Positions 43,115-51,859 of a DNA stretch of 64,000 bases are shown here, in pieces. The notes under the pieces are model-generated. The model was not told where the DNA came from. It saw nothing but the letters and a program-made list of their open reading frames with translations, and made no database searches. The position numbers and the translations under genes are program-made. Origin of the DNA: JBNKFV01 sp050289485 (GTDB lineage Bacteria; Pseudomonadota; Gammaproteobacteria; Pseudomonadales; Cellvibrionaceae); NCBI GenBank assembly GCA_050289485.1, contig JBNKFV010000009.1, forward strand, positions 124,001 to 188,000. The letters run 5' to 3'. Within the stretch, counting starts at the first letter, position 1. Each line of letters starts with the position of its first letter.

Positions 43115-44008
43115 TTAAGTGCGCTGTTGCAGAGCGCGAATGCGGTCGTCCAGCGGTGGGTGACTGGAAAACAGCTTAGCCATATTCTGCTTGAAGCCAC
43201 TGCTGATACCAAAGGCGTACATGCTGTCGGGTAATGAACTTTGCAGGCGTGCCTCAGATTCGGCTTTAAGCCGTCGCAATGCGCCGATCATGGCAGGCGT
43301 GCCAGCCAGGCTGGCGCCAGCCGCATCGGCACGGTATTCACGGTAACGGGAAAACTTCATCACGATAATCGATGCCAGTACCGCCAATACCATTTCGCTG
43401 ACAAACGTCACTAGGTAAAAGCCAATGCCGTGGCCACGCTCGGTTTTAAATACCACGCGGTCGACGGTATGGCCGATAACCCGGGCAAAGAACATGACAA
43501 AGGTGTTCACTACCCCTTGTATTAATGCCAGGGTCACCATGTCGCCATTAGCGACGTGACCAATTTCGTGAGCGAGCACCGCGCGCACTTCATCTTTGTG
43601 AAAACGTTGCAGCAATCCCTCACTCACCGCTACCAGCGCACTGTTGCGATTCCAGCCAGTGGCGAAGGCATTGGATTCCGGTGCCGGAAAAATGCCCACC
43701 TCAGGCATACCAATTTTGGCCTCTTTGGCTAATGCCGTCACCGTATGCACCAGCCATTGCTCTTCTGCGGTTCGGGGTTGGTCGATAAGTCGGGTACGGG
43801 TTCCCATTTTGGCCAGAGTCTTCGACAGAAACAAGGAAACAAATGAGCCTGCGAAGCCAAATATTGCACAGAAAACCAGCAAGTTGGTAAGGTCGAGATC
43901 AACGCCGTTGGATTGCAAGTAGCTGCCTACACCCAGCAGACTCAGCGATATGCTGGCAACCGCAATAACCGCGATATTGGTTAACAGAAAAAGCCCTATA
44001 CGTAACAC
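43115..44008 (-). CDS. htpX: Protease HtpX
   Basis: A 297-residue inner-membrane zinc metalloprotease for membrane protein quality control. HEIGHVANGD is the zinc site; SRYREYRADAAGASLAGTP supplies the third ligand. Two N-terminal and two central hydrophobic segments. It starts with GTG after GGAGAC. In the same direction as the DegS-like gene; both are envelope-stress functions. Confidence 0.96.
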   Translation of the reverse strand: MLRIGLFLLTNIAVIAVASISLSLLGVGSYLQSNGVDLDLTNLLVFCAIFGFAGSFVSLFLSKTLAKMGTRTRLIDQPRTAEEQWLVHTVTALAKEAKIGMPEVGIFPAPESNAFATGWNRNSALVAVSEGLLQRFHKDEVRAVLAHEIGHVANGDMVTLALIQGVVNTFVMFFARVIGHTVDRVVFKTERGHGIGFYLVTFVSEMVLAVLASIIVMKFSRYREYRADAAGASLAGTPAMIGALRRLKAESEARLQSSLPDSMYAFGISSGFKQNMAKLFSSHPPLDDRIRALQQRT

Positions 44009-44054
44009 CTTGTTGTCTCCTTAGCGACAGAAATGAGTTAACCCTATTAACCCG

Positions 44055-44089
44055 GCGACAAAATAGATCTCCTTATTCTATTTTGTCGC
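44055..44089. repeat. Palindromic repeat element A
   Basis: Perfect 13-bp arms GCGACAAAATAGA/TCTATTTTGTCGC with a 9-nt loop, preceded by TATTAACCCG, which is shared with the elements at 44182 and 54669. Confidence 0.75.
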
Positions 44090-44181
44090 ACGCCTTGGAA
44101 ATATCCGCGGAATGTTACGAAACCCCTCGTATTTCCAAGACTGACATTGGCCTGCGACCAATGGCGCGCATCCGTACGCCG

Positions 44182-44219
44182 CTTATTAACCCGACAATAA
44201 TGTTTGTCGGGTTAATAAG
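44182..44219. repeat. Palindromic repeat element B
   Basis: Perfect 16-bp arms CTTATTAACCCGACAA/TTGTCGGGTTAATAAG with a 6-nt loop. It may form, with element A, the two ends of a small non-coding element of about 175 bp. Confidence 0.8.
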
Positions 44220-44288
44220 ATCTGGGCGGCGCGAAAAAATTCAATAGACGAGAGAGAGTATTTGCAGATGGGAGAAAACGAGACATCT

Positions 44289-44316
44289 AAAAAAAGAGGC
44301 CACTCAAAGAGTGGCC
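44289..44316 (-). terminator. Terminator of the candidate small RNA
   Basis: Perfect 8-bp stem GGCCACTC/GAGTGGCC with a 3-nt loop; on the minus strand it runs directly into TC and seven T. Confidence 0.92.
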
Positions 44317-44397
44317 AACAACCGTGATTAGCCTGATTGATAGAAGCGTCAATTCCGAAGAATTTTCACTTCATGTAGCCTGCGGGATGGCTACAGT
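44289..44397 (-). ncRNA. Candidate Fur-regulated small RNA (about 109 nt)
   Basis: A promoter with a Fur box (44399-44417) drives leftward transcription into a 109-nt stretch without a gene that ends at a textbook terminator. The RNA would fold into three stems: TGTAGCC/GGCTACA near the 5' end; a long hairpin whose outer GAAGTG/CGCTTC stem and inner AATTC/GAATT stem close on a TTCG tetraloop; and the terminator. Between the second and third stems about 26 nt (TATCAATCAGGCTAATCACG...) stay open and could be the pairing region. Size and control match the RyhB/PrrF type of iron-sparing RNA, but no RyhB or PrrF core sequence is recognised. Transcription is not shown. Confidence 0.7.
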
Positions 44398-44398
44398 T

Positions 44399-44430
44399 GA
44401 TAATAATAACCATTATCATTAGCATTTCAA
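44399..44430 (-). promoter_or_regulatory. Fur box overlapping a leftward promoter
   Basis: GATAATAATAACCATTATC (44399-44417, plus strand) agrees with the 19-bp Fur consensus at 17 positions. On the minus strand TTGAAA (44430-44425), a 16-bp spacer and TATTAT (44408-44403) form a promoter covered by the box. Confidence 0.8.
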
Positions 44431-44669
44431 GTTGTTTTTACGATTTATCATCGCCGAGTGTGATTTTGTCGCGATTAGTTGCCTAGTCTGAATAACTACA
44501 CCTTGTGTGTCACTCTCTACGCTTTCAAGAGTGTTTGCATTGCTAGCGAACACGCATTTTTTACCGCAAGCAGCCCCTGGTCGCGCTGGACAAGGTCAAG
44601 TTGCTTTTTTGGGGAAGAGTCTTTAGTACCCAGCAATACCTTATCGGAACATCCTTGTTCCGGCATTGT

Positions 44670-46688
44670 TTAAAACCGATAACTCGCCCCAACCCGTAAT
44701 GTGCGCGGTTCGGTAGAACGACTCATCGTACAGTCCACGGATGCACAGTCGATATCGTCAGCGCTGAGACCGGCTGGGTCCAGACTGGCAATATAAGCCG
44801 GATAGTAATAAGTAATATCTTTACCATCACTGTCGAGCACATTGATCACTTCTGCATAGAGTGTGATATCTCGCCAATGGTAGGCTGAACGCAGGTTTAG
44901 TGTAGTCAGCGATTCTGAACGTTGAGAGTTGTCTGCCGTCAACGCGTAGGGCCCCAGATAACGTGCCCGCGCACTAAATTCCCAGTTGTCGTGTGACGCA
45001 GAAATACCAATTTGCGCCGACTCTTCAATGGCATTTTCAACGTAATCTCCCTCATCGTTATTGGTATAGCGGGCAAGGCTGTTGACATATACGGCATCAA
45101 TTCCCACGCCGTCGAATGGCTGCCAGAACAAAGTGAGTTCATAACCCTGCCGACGGGAGCCACCTTTTGGCTCAACGGAGTTAGAGTCACCGACAAAAAT
45201 TAACTCGCTGTCTTGGTTCAGCCACCAGTAACTCGCCGTTAACTTCACCCCGGCCACCGCGGCCCGCGCGCCCAGCTCATAGCCTTCACCTTTTGACAAG
45301 CCCGGTACCGGAGCATCTTTATTCACCACCCCACGAGCATCATTGGAGTGAAACCCCTTGCCCCAGTTGGCGTACAACTCCATGTCATCATTCAACGAGT
45401 AGGCTAGGCCGAACTTGGGTGTCACCAGGCTATCACTCTCCGTGCCCGCGGAAGCGCCGACATTGTTGGCGGTAACATCGAAGTCGTAGTAATCGCTGCG
45501 TAAGCCCGCCATCAGGCGCAGTTGCTCAGTGGCATACCAAGTCAGATCGGTATAAACCCCAATAGAGGTTTCTTTGATGTCGTTACTGCTGATTTCAGCT
45601 ACAAATTCACCGTTTTCATGTTGATCCAGGCCGACCGGGCCGATGTCGTCGTAACGAAAATCTGCCCCTACCTGAATATCCAATTTATCGGTGTCCAACA
45701 GCGATTTGCTGCCAGCCCCGCCTAAAGTGTAGCGGCGGTCGAACTGATTGATCTGAAAATCGTAAGTGGGATCAGACTCCATGGCCCAGTCGTAATACTG
45801 GCCATACAGGCTCAGATCCCAATCTTCACCGGTTAGCTGACTGGTGAGCATCCAACGGTTGGTCTCGCCACCTGCGCTGTCATCTAGCGCACAAAATTCG
45901 TCCCCGCACACTGCTGTACCAATGGCACGCTCTGGAATTTGTTCGGTTGGATGCCAGTTGCCCTGATAGCCAGACAGAGTAAAGGCTGCCTCGCCAAAAT
46001 GGGTACTGGTGAGATATTTAGCCCAGATGGCATCGTGATGCAGGCCTTCAGCATGCTCCCAAGGCCCATCGTAAACCTTGGTTTCGGCAATCACCGTTAG
46101 CACACCATCACCCAGCTCTGCACTGTGGCCACCCGCAATACGCCCCCAACCGTACTGACCGCCCTCCAGAGAAATAAAGGATTTCTCCAGCCGGTCAATG
46201 GTCTGAATCGCCGACGAGCCAGCCAGTGAGAAGTCGCCACTACTGGCGTAGTAAGGCCCCTTGCGGTACGACACGCTGTCAACGGTCTCGGGAATCAAAC
46301 CGTTCACATCCAGGTAGCCCTGGCCATGACCGTGAGAGCGCAGGTTCCAAGGCATGCCATCTACCGACGCGGTATAGTCAGTGCCGTGATCCAGATTAAA
46401 ACCACGTAGAAAGTACTGATTGGCTTTACCGCTACCGGAATGCTGCACGGCCACCATACCTGGCATAGCTTCCAAGAGTTCCGCCACTTTCAACATGGGG
46501 CGCACCAGCAAGTCTGCGCCACCCACTGACCCCTGACTGGCAGATTCTGCACTACCAATTAAGTTGGTCCCACGGCCAAAAACGACCACCTCTTCCATGC
46601 TTTGTGCAGGCGGTTGTGCTGTCGCTGCCAGTGTGCTCAGCGACGTCAGCGAGATGGCCATTGCCAGTAATGTTTTATTGTATTTCAT
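44670..46688 (-). CDS. TonB-dependent outer membrane receptor
   Basis: A 672-residue beta-barrel receptor for energy-driven uptake of a metal complex or other nutrient. Signal peptide (KYNKTLLAMAISLTSLSTLAATA), a TonB-box-like MEEVVVFG, plug domain (about 45-160, with NQYFLRGFNLDHGTDYTASVDGMP) and a barrel ending in LRVGASYRF with a terminal Phe. The histidine-rich loop LRSHGHGQGYLD in the plug is notable. The first ATG (46703) is followed by a better one at 46688. Substrate unknown. It is preceded by three 11-bp direct repeats. Confidence 0.92.
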   Translation of the reverse strand: MKYNKTLLAMAISLTSLSTLAATAQPPAQSMEEVVVFGRGTNLIGSAESASQGSVGGADLLVRPMLKVAELLEAMPGMVAVQHSGSGKANQYFLRGFNLDHGTDYTASVDGMPWNLRSHGHGQGYLDVNGLIPETVDSVSYRKGPYYASSGDFSLAGSSAIQTIDRLEKSFISLEGGQYGWGRIAGGHSAELGDGVLTVIAETKVYDGPWEHAEGLHHDAIWAKYLTSTHFGEAAFTLSGYQGNWHPTEQIPERAIGTAVCGDEFCALDDSAGGETNRWMLTSQLTGEDWDLSLYGQYYDWAMESDPTYDFQINQFDRRYTLGGAGSKSLLDTDKLDIQVGADFRYDDIGPVGLDQHENGEFVAEISSNDIKETSIGVYTDLTWYATEQLRLMAGLRSDYYDFDVTANNVGASAGTESDSLVTPKFGLAYSLNDDMELYANWGKGFHSNDARGVVNKDAPVPGLSKGEGYELGARAAVAGVKLTASYWWLNQDSELIFVGDSNSVEPKGGSRRQGYELTLFWQPFDGVGIDAVYVNSLARYTNNDEGDYVENAIEESAQIGISASHDNWEFSARARYLGPYALTADNSQRSESLTTLNLRSAYHWRDITLYAEVINVLDSDGKDITYYYPAYIASLDPAGLSADDIDCASVDCTMSRSTEPRTLRVGASYRF

Positions 46689-47089
46689 GATTGTACTCAT
46701 CAATTGCAGTTTGATTCGAAAGAACTAATAAGCACTTTAATGAAAACAGATGAGCAATCCGCAGTTATGTACCGTTACGCAACCGTTACATAACCGATGT
46801 AACAAGGTTAAAGCCAGGAAATTCGGGGCCTACAGGCGCTGCCATAAACCTGCATCCAAGCCGTCACAACAGCGATACTTCGCCGCCTAGCAGGCCGCTG
46901 AAAACTATCTGCGTGGCTAGTACGGCTCTATTATTACTTAGTAACCGTTTTTCACCAGCTTGCTAATCACGAGTCAGCGCAGCGTCGGGTTTTGGAAAGA
47001 CAGCACTCCTAGGGCAGTGCTTTGTATCTATCGCAAATTGAGCGTCAGAGAGAAAGTAGGAGTGGGTCGCGGTAGAAGTCGGGGACGAT
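46689..47089. other. Receptor/regulator intergenic region
   Basis: Besides the direct repeats at 46771-46803, these 401 bases contain a possible hairpin AGCACT/AGTGCT near 47001-47022 downstream of the regulator gene, without a clear T-run. No open frame with a ribosome site was found. Confidence 0.4.
46771..46803. promoter_or_regulatory. Three 11-bp direct repeats, probable operator of the receptor gene
   Basis: ACCGTTACGCA, ACCGTTACATA and ACCGATGTAAC follow each other without a gap (46771, 46782, 46793). OmpR/PhoB/ToxR-type winged helices bind tandem sites with a 10-11 bp step, and such a regulator is encoded 290 bp upstream. An inverted repeat GTTATGTA/TACATAAC (46764-46771, 46787-46794) is superimposed. 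Confidence 0.65.
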
Positions 47090-48340
47090 TTATTCAGCGC
47101 TATCCTGATCAAGAAGAACAATTTTTTCGCGAATACTAGTATTCCTAACCCCCTGGATTTTAAACAGCTTGTCAATGTGGTCCTGGTTCGCGAGGTCGTC
47201 AAAGACAGCGGGAAGTTGCGGGCTGGCCATTAACTCGGCTGTGCGCCGCAGACCAGCGTCGCGCAAACCGGTTATCGCGATTAATAGCCCGTTATCACTG
47301 CGGGAAAAACTCACATAGCCATAGTCGACAAAATCGTCGCCGTCAGAATGCCTGCTGGCTTCGTTACTGAAATAGCGCTTGCCGGATTGGATGTTGATCA
47401 TTTCATCGTAGCTGCCACCAGGGCTGTAGTCAGCGTCGGCAAACACCAGCGGTTCAAGAAAACTCATACCACTCACCAATCCCAAGTACACCACATCGGC
47501 ATTTTTTAACATGCTGGGGTAGATTTCAGAGCTGGGGAAAACCTGGTAATCGCGCCCGGTTTGGTGGATGAGGGGGATAATTTCAGAGAGGGCATACGCA
47601 ACGGATAACGGTGCGTAGGTTAAATCAATATCCCGGCTGTGGTTGAACAGCTCCGGTTCCTGGCGTGCCCACTGTTCCAAGTCGCTGGCGGAATTAATAC
47701 GAAAATCCCTGACCAGACGGCTGCTGGTAGCATCATCGGGTCGGTAGCCAAACTCTCCGAATATGTAGTAGTCGCCAACAATAACGGCAATGGGCCGATC
47801 GCTCTTGTTAAACTCTGACCAGAGCGTATTAAACGGGAGGTCTGGTGTTGCCTGGGCGTCACCGGATGGGTAAACCGCAAACCAGGCGAGCAGGTTAAGC
47901 ATAACCACAAATGCCAATGCCAGAGCAATTTTCAGTGGTGAAACAACGATGTTATTGTCCACTGTCGCTTCCGGGTGTTGATAGTGTAGCAGTTTCAGAC
48001 GGTACTCACTGCGTGGCAAGATCAAGCGGTAGGGTTCTTGGGCACCTTCGTTTTGGTAAAAGTCTTCGAGCTTTTTGCGCAGACGGTGAATGTAGACTCG
48101 TACTGAGGCATCGTCCTTGCCGGCAGAAAAATCCTGCCGGCCAAACACGTCAGCGGCCAGAACCTGTTCACTAATGACAGCCTCACCTCGATGGGCAACC
48201 AAATAGTCAAACAGGGTGCGCAGGCGTCCTTTCTGGCCCAGCGTACCACTTTGGTGGATAGCATTTACCTGCTGTTGAAAATGCTCGTCAGTGTCAGTCA
48301 ATGTATTCCGGTTATTCGGTTGGTTTGCGAAGTAGAGCAT
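47090..48340 (-). CDS. Membrane-tethered winged-helix regulator (ToxR/CadC-like layout)
   Basis: A 416-residue protein. An OmpR/PhoB-type winged helix lies at about 25-110 (KGRLRTLFDYLVAHRGEAVI, then DDASVRVYIHRLRKKLEDFY), followed by one membrane helix (about 130-155, LKIALALAFVVMLNLLAWFA) and a ~255-residue outer part with PIAVIVGDYYIFGEFGY and YLGLVSGMSFLEPLVFA. The frame is open to 48454, but the ATG at 48340 starts a sensible cytoplasmic region. The outer domain could sense a ligand such as that imported by the neighbouring receptor (inference). I do not recognise its family. Confidence 0.8.
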   Translation of the reverse strand: MLYFANQPNNRNTLTDTDEHFQQQVNAIHQSGTLGQKGRLRTLFDYLVAHRGEAVISEQVLAADVFGRQDFSAGKDDASVRVYIHRLRKKLEDFYQNEGAQEPYRLILPRSEYRLKLLHYQHPEATVDNNIVVSPLKIALALAFVVMLNLLAWFAVYPSGDAQATPDLPFNTLWSEFNKSDRPIAVIVGDYYIFGEFGYRPDDATSSRLVRDFRINSASDLEQWARQEPELFNHSRDIDLTYAPLSVAYALSEIIPLIHQTGRDYQVFPSSEIYPSMLKNADVVYLGLVSGMSFLEPLVFADADYSPGGSYDEMINIQSGKRYFSNEASRHSDGDDFVDYGYVSFSRSDNGLLIAITGLRDAGLRRTAELMASPQLPAVFDDLANQDHIDKLFKIQGVRNTSIREKIVLLDQDSAE

Positions 48341-48469
48341 TGTAACCAACGGGGCGGAGAAAGCTACATGTTGAATAACAGGTGAGAGACAAGCCTGGCT
48401 TATCGGGAGGAAATACCAAAATGCCGGTTTGCGCTGGCTGACCGCCAGCTGCAATAGACATTATGCAAA

Positions 48470-48742
48470 TCAGTGTAGAGAGACCCCATTGGCTTGTGCT
48501 ACCAGCTTGGATTTGTGATCTTCTGCCAAGTCGGTCCAGTTGGCGTCGAGAAGGGCGCCTTCCAACGCATAGAGCATCACTTTCGATACATGAATGCCTC
48601 GGGCTTTAATGCGGTTATAGGCTTCTACCGCGCCAACGGCGGCAAGGTCTTCCGGGGTGTGAATACCAACGGCATTCAGAATGTTGACCGACGCTGCGCC
48701 TAGGTTTTTCATGTGCAGCAACTCACTTTTTAGTGGTTTCAT
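48470..48742 (-). CDS. TfoX C-terminal-domain protein
   Basis: A 90-residue protein with the TfoX_C helix-hairpin-helix-like fold: LLHMKNLGAASVNILNAVGI, HTPEDLAAVGAVEAYNRIKA and LYALEGALLDANWTDL. The N-terminal half of TfoX/Sxy is missing, so it is a stand-alone domain and need not regulate competence. The ATG at 48742 is preferred over the one at 48781. Confidence 0.85.
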   Translation of the reverse strand: MKPLKSELLHMKNLGAASVNILNAVGIHTPEDLAAVGAVEAYNRIKARGIHVSKVMLYALEGALLDANWTDLAEDHKSKLVAQANGVSLH

Positions 48743-48973
48743 AAACGACGAAATCTCTGCTTTATTATTGTTTATTATCAATCAGGTATTGCGTTACCGG
48801 GCCGTAAAACAATGGCAAACACGGGCTTATGCAGGTTGCATCTCAGTCTTTATACTAGCGTTAAACCGTGTTGCAGCAAGTATTTTCTGCTTTTGCCATC
48901 AAAACTTGCTACGCTGCGGCCCAGGCAACGCACAGTAAAATAGCAGTCGTGCAGGTTAATATAAGGTGATGAT

Positions 48974-49663
48974 ATGCAAGTGATACAGGCATTGGGGCAG
49001 GCTGAAAACCATGTTGTGTCTCTGGCAGATACTGGCCAGTATCTGTTGCCGCAAACCATAGACGCATTGACACAACTGCAAGCTGATGCCAGCCAGGAAG
49101 GCTTTGCGTTGACTGTGGCTAGCGGCTTTCGTAGCTTTGCCCGGCAGTTAACTATTTGGAATGGCAAGGCGTGTGGGCAGCGTCGTGTGAACGACGCGCA
49201 AGGGCGCCCGCTTGAACGTAGTGCTGTAAAAGACAACTGGGCATGGGCACAGGCCATTTTGCGTTGGTCGGCGTTACCAGGTTGCTCGCGTCATCATTGG
49301 GGCACTGACATCGATATTTATGATGCCAGTCGTTTGCCTGAAGGGCAGGCGCTGGCTCTAACGGTAGAGGAAGCTCATACCTTGTTTGCCGAACTGCACC
49401 GTTGGCTTGATGAACGTATCCGTGTGGGTAAAAGCTACGGATTTTATCGCCCCTATGCCATTGATCGAGGGGGTATCGCGCCAGAACCCTGGCACCTAAG
49501 TTTTGCGCCGATTGCTAAAGATGCCGCGCTGTTGTGCAGTAAAGACACGATGCATACTGCACTGATGGCAGCTGATCTTGAATTAAAAACCACGGTCTGT
49601 GATCACTGGGACGACATTTACGCGCGTTATATCGCGCCTAACCTTGCTGTGCCTGCGGATTGA
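48974..49663 (+). CDS. M15-family D-alanyl-D-alanine carboxypeptidase-like protein
   Basis: A 229-residue zinc peptidase of the VanY type. Motifs: TVASGFRSFARQ, SRHHWGTDIDIYD (SxHxxGxxxD, zinc His and Asp) and EPWHLSF (catalytic Glu and zinc His). No signal peptide is visible, so it may act in the cytoplasm on recycled or imported peptides. AAGGTG precedes the start. The stop overlaps the ribosome region of the next gene. Confidence 0.92.
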   Translation: MQVIQALGQAENHVVSLADTGQYLLPQTIDALTQLQADASQEGFALTVASGFRSFARQLTIWNGKACGQRRVNDAQGRPLERSAVKDNWAWAQAILRWSALPGCSRHHWGTDIDIYDASRLPEGQALALTVEEAHTLFAELHRWLDERIRVGKSYGFYRPYAIDRGGIAPEPWHLSFAPIAKDAALLCSKDTMHTALMAADLELKTTVCDHWDDIYARYIAPNLAVPAD

Positions 49664-49668
49664 TTTTT

Positions 49669-51027
49669 ATGACGCCTTCGCGACCATCTTTGTTTTTTTC
49701 GCGCCGTTTTTTGCCTCTGTTTATTACCCAGTTTACCGGTGCGTTTAACGACAACTTTTATAAAAGTGCACTGCTGGTGATGTTTACCTATGGCAGTTTG
49801 CAAACGTGGGGGCTGTCAGTTGATGTGATTAACAACCTTGTAGCGGCCACCTTGATTATTCCTTTTTTGCTGTTTGCGGGGGCGGCCGGCCAGCTGGCCG
49901 ACAAACGTGAAAAAAGTGGCATGGTGCGTGCGATTAAAATAGCGGAAGTACTGATTATGCTCGCCGGTGCCGTTGCCGTGCTACTGCAAAGCTCACTGGG
50001 TTTATTACTAGTATTGTTTGCGACGGGCACCCAGTCGGCCTGCTTTAGCCCTTTGAAATATTCCATTGTGCCGCAGCATTTCGACGAATTGGCCCTCACC
50101 AAGGCCAATGGGTTTATGCATCTGGGAACTAACTTGGCGCTGTTTGGTGGATTAATGATAGGTGCTGCGCTAATCAGCTTACCAACTGGTGCCTATTGGG
50201 TGGCCGGAGGTGGTGTGGCACTGGCGTTGGTGGGCTGGCTGGCCAGTCGGCAGATCCCCAGCGCGCTTTCTGCCGCGCCCGATTTAATCATTGACCGCAA
50301 TCCGTTACGGCATATTGTCACAACGCTGGCGGTTGCTAAACGTAATCCAGTGGCGTTTACCGCGGTATTGGGGGTGTCGTGGTATTGGTTCTTGGGTTCA
50401 ATCTACCTGACACAATTGCCTAATCTTACCCGTAGCGTATTGGCCGGCGGCCCTATGGTGGTGTCGTTACTACTGTTTTTGTTTTTGTTTGGTATTTGTA
50501 TTGGCGCCGTCAGCTGTGCACGCTTGAGTCGACAACGGGTAGAGCCAGCCGTCATTCTGGTGGGGGCTATCGGTATTATGATGTGTGGTTTGGATATGGC
50601 TTGGACAACCCAGCAGTTGTCACAGGTTACTGTGGAGCTAGCAAATGCTGATTATTTGACCATCCCTGCCTTTGTCAGCAACAGTATCTATTGGCGCTTT
50701 ATGCTTGATGTGGCGCTGGTGGGCTATTTTGGTGGCTTGTATTTTGTGCCGCTGCTGGGGCTGATGCAAAGCCGGGTTGCCGATAGCGAGCGGGCCCGTG
50801 TGTTGGCAGCCAATAATATTGTTAACGCATTTGCCATGATTCTGGCAGCGGTTGTCGCCGTGTTGGTGCTGGGTGTACTCCGCGCGTCGATACCGGTATT
50901 GTTTGTGGTTGTCGCTGTATTGCACGGTGTAATGATGTTTATTTTGATAAAGCGTCTGCCGGAAATCTGGCAGCGTTTTGTAACGCGTTTTGTGCCTGTG
51001 GCGAAACGCAGGCAGGAAGATGTATGA
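49669..51027 (+). CDS. MFS transporter, LplT-like (lysophospholipid flippase family)
   Basis: A 452-residue major facilitator with about 12 membrane helices. FLPLFITQFTGAFNDNFYKSALL at the start and AAGQLADKREKSGMVRAIK (loop 2-3) match the LplT/Aas MFS part. There is no fused acyltransferase. LplT moves lysophosphatidylethanolamine inward in E. coli; the substrate here is not shown. ATG 49669 chosen. Its stop overlaps the cysE start (ATGA). Confidence 0.85.
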   Translation: MTPSRPSLFFSRRFLPLFITQFTGAFNDNFYKSALLVMFTYGSLQTWGLSVDVINNLVAATLIIPFLLFAGAAGQLADKREKSGMVRAIKIAEVLIMLAGAVAVLLQSSLGLLLVLFATGTQSACFSPLKYSIVPQHFDELALTKANGFMHLGTNLALFGGLMIGAALISLPTGAYWVAGGGVALALVGWLASRQIPSALSAAPDLIIDRNPLRHIVTTLAVAKRNPVAFTAVLGVSWYWFLGSIYLTQLPNLTRSVLAGGPMVVSLLLFLFLFGICIGAVSCARLSRQRVEPAVILVGAIGIMMCGLDMAWTTQQLSQVTVELANADYLTIPAFVSNSIYWRFMLDVALVGYFGGLYFVPLLGLMQSRVADSERARVLAANNIVNAFAMILAAVVAVLVLGVLRASIPVLFVVVAVLHGVMMFILIKRLPEIWQRFVTRFVPVAKRRQEDV

Positions 51028-51833
51028 CCATTAGTGTAGATGATGTTTGGCAACAGATTAAACTGGAAGCTGCCGAAGCCGCTGGTCTGGAGCCGGCATT
51101 GGCTAGTTTTTACTATTCGTCGTTGCTGAATCACAAAAGTTTTGAAAGCGCGATCAGCTTTTTGCTCGCCAGCAAGCTTGATAGTCCTACCGTACAGGCC
51201 ACGCTGATACGTGAGGTGGTTGAGGATGCAATGGCGGCCGATCCATCGATTGTGGTATCGATGACGCAAGACATTAATGCTTACAAAGAACGTGACCCAG
51301 CCTGCGATAAATTTATGCTGCCTATGCTTTACTTTAAGGGCTTTCACGCTTTGCAGGCCTATCGTATTTCTCATTGGTTATGGCAGCAGCAGCGCACCAC
51401 ATTGGCCTATTTTTTTCAGCACCAGATTGCGCTGGCGTTCGGTGTTGATATTCATCCGGCGGCTAACATAGGCTGTGGCATTATGATTGATCATGCAACG
51501 GGCGTGGTGATTGGCGAAACAGCCATATTGGGTGATGACGCCTCATTGCTGCACGGGGTTTCGCTGGGCGGCTCAGGTGCCAGCCATTGTCAACGGCACC
51601 CTCAGGTAGGTAAGGGTGTATTGATCGCTGCTGGAGCAAAACTATTGGGCAATATTCAAATAGGTGACTACGTGAAGATTGGTGCGGGTAGTGTGGTACT
51701 GACTTCTGTGCCTAACCGTGCGACGGTTGCCGGTGTGCCGGCCAAAATTGTCGGGCAGTCGCAAGCGGTTCCTTCATTTGAAATGGATCAAAGCATCAGT
51801 TCAGTGCCACCGGGCACCGACGAAGAAGAATAA
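51024..51833 (+). CDS. cysE: Serine O-acetyltransferase
   Basis: A 269-residue enzyme that makes O-acetylserine, the cysteine precursor. N-terminal helical domain (SFLLASKLDSPTVQATLIRE), then the left-handed beta-helix with hexapeptide repeats: GVDIHPAANIGCGIMIDHATGVVIGETA, HGVSLGGSG (catalytic His). The tail beyond GVPAKIVG is acidic rather than ending in the usual Ile that binds CysK, so the cysteine synthase complex may differ. Confidence 0.95.
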   Translation: MTISVDDVWQQIKLEAAEAAGLEPALASFYYSSLLNHKSFESAISFLLASKLDSPTVQATLIREVVEDAMAADPSIVVSMTQDINAYKERDPACDKFMLPMLYFKGFHALQAYRISHWLWQQQRTTLAYFFQHQIALAFGVDIHPAANIGCGIMIDHATGVVIGETAILGDDASLLHGVSLGGSGASHCQRHPQVGKGVLIAAGAKLLGNIQIGDYVKIGAGSVVLTSVPNRATVAGVPAKIVGQSQAVPSFEMDQSISSVPPGTDEEE

Positions 51834-51859
51834 CCGGTAGCTGAGAAAGGGGTAACACT

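Noticed and set aside
44479..44673. 64-codon rightward frame downstream of the Fur box, possibly a Fur-controlled small protein
   Set aside because: No ribosome site and no family features; the promoter hexamers under the Fur box read the other way into a terminator.
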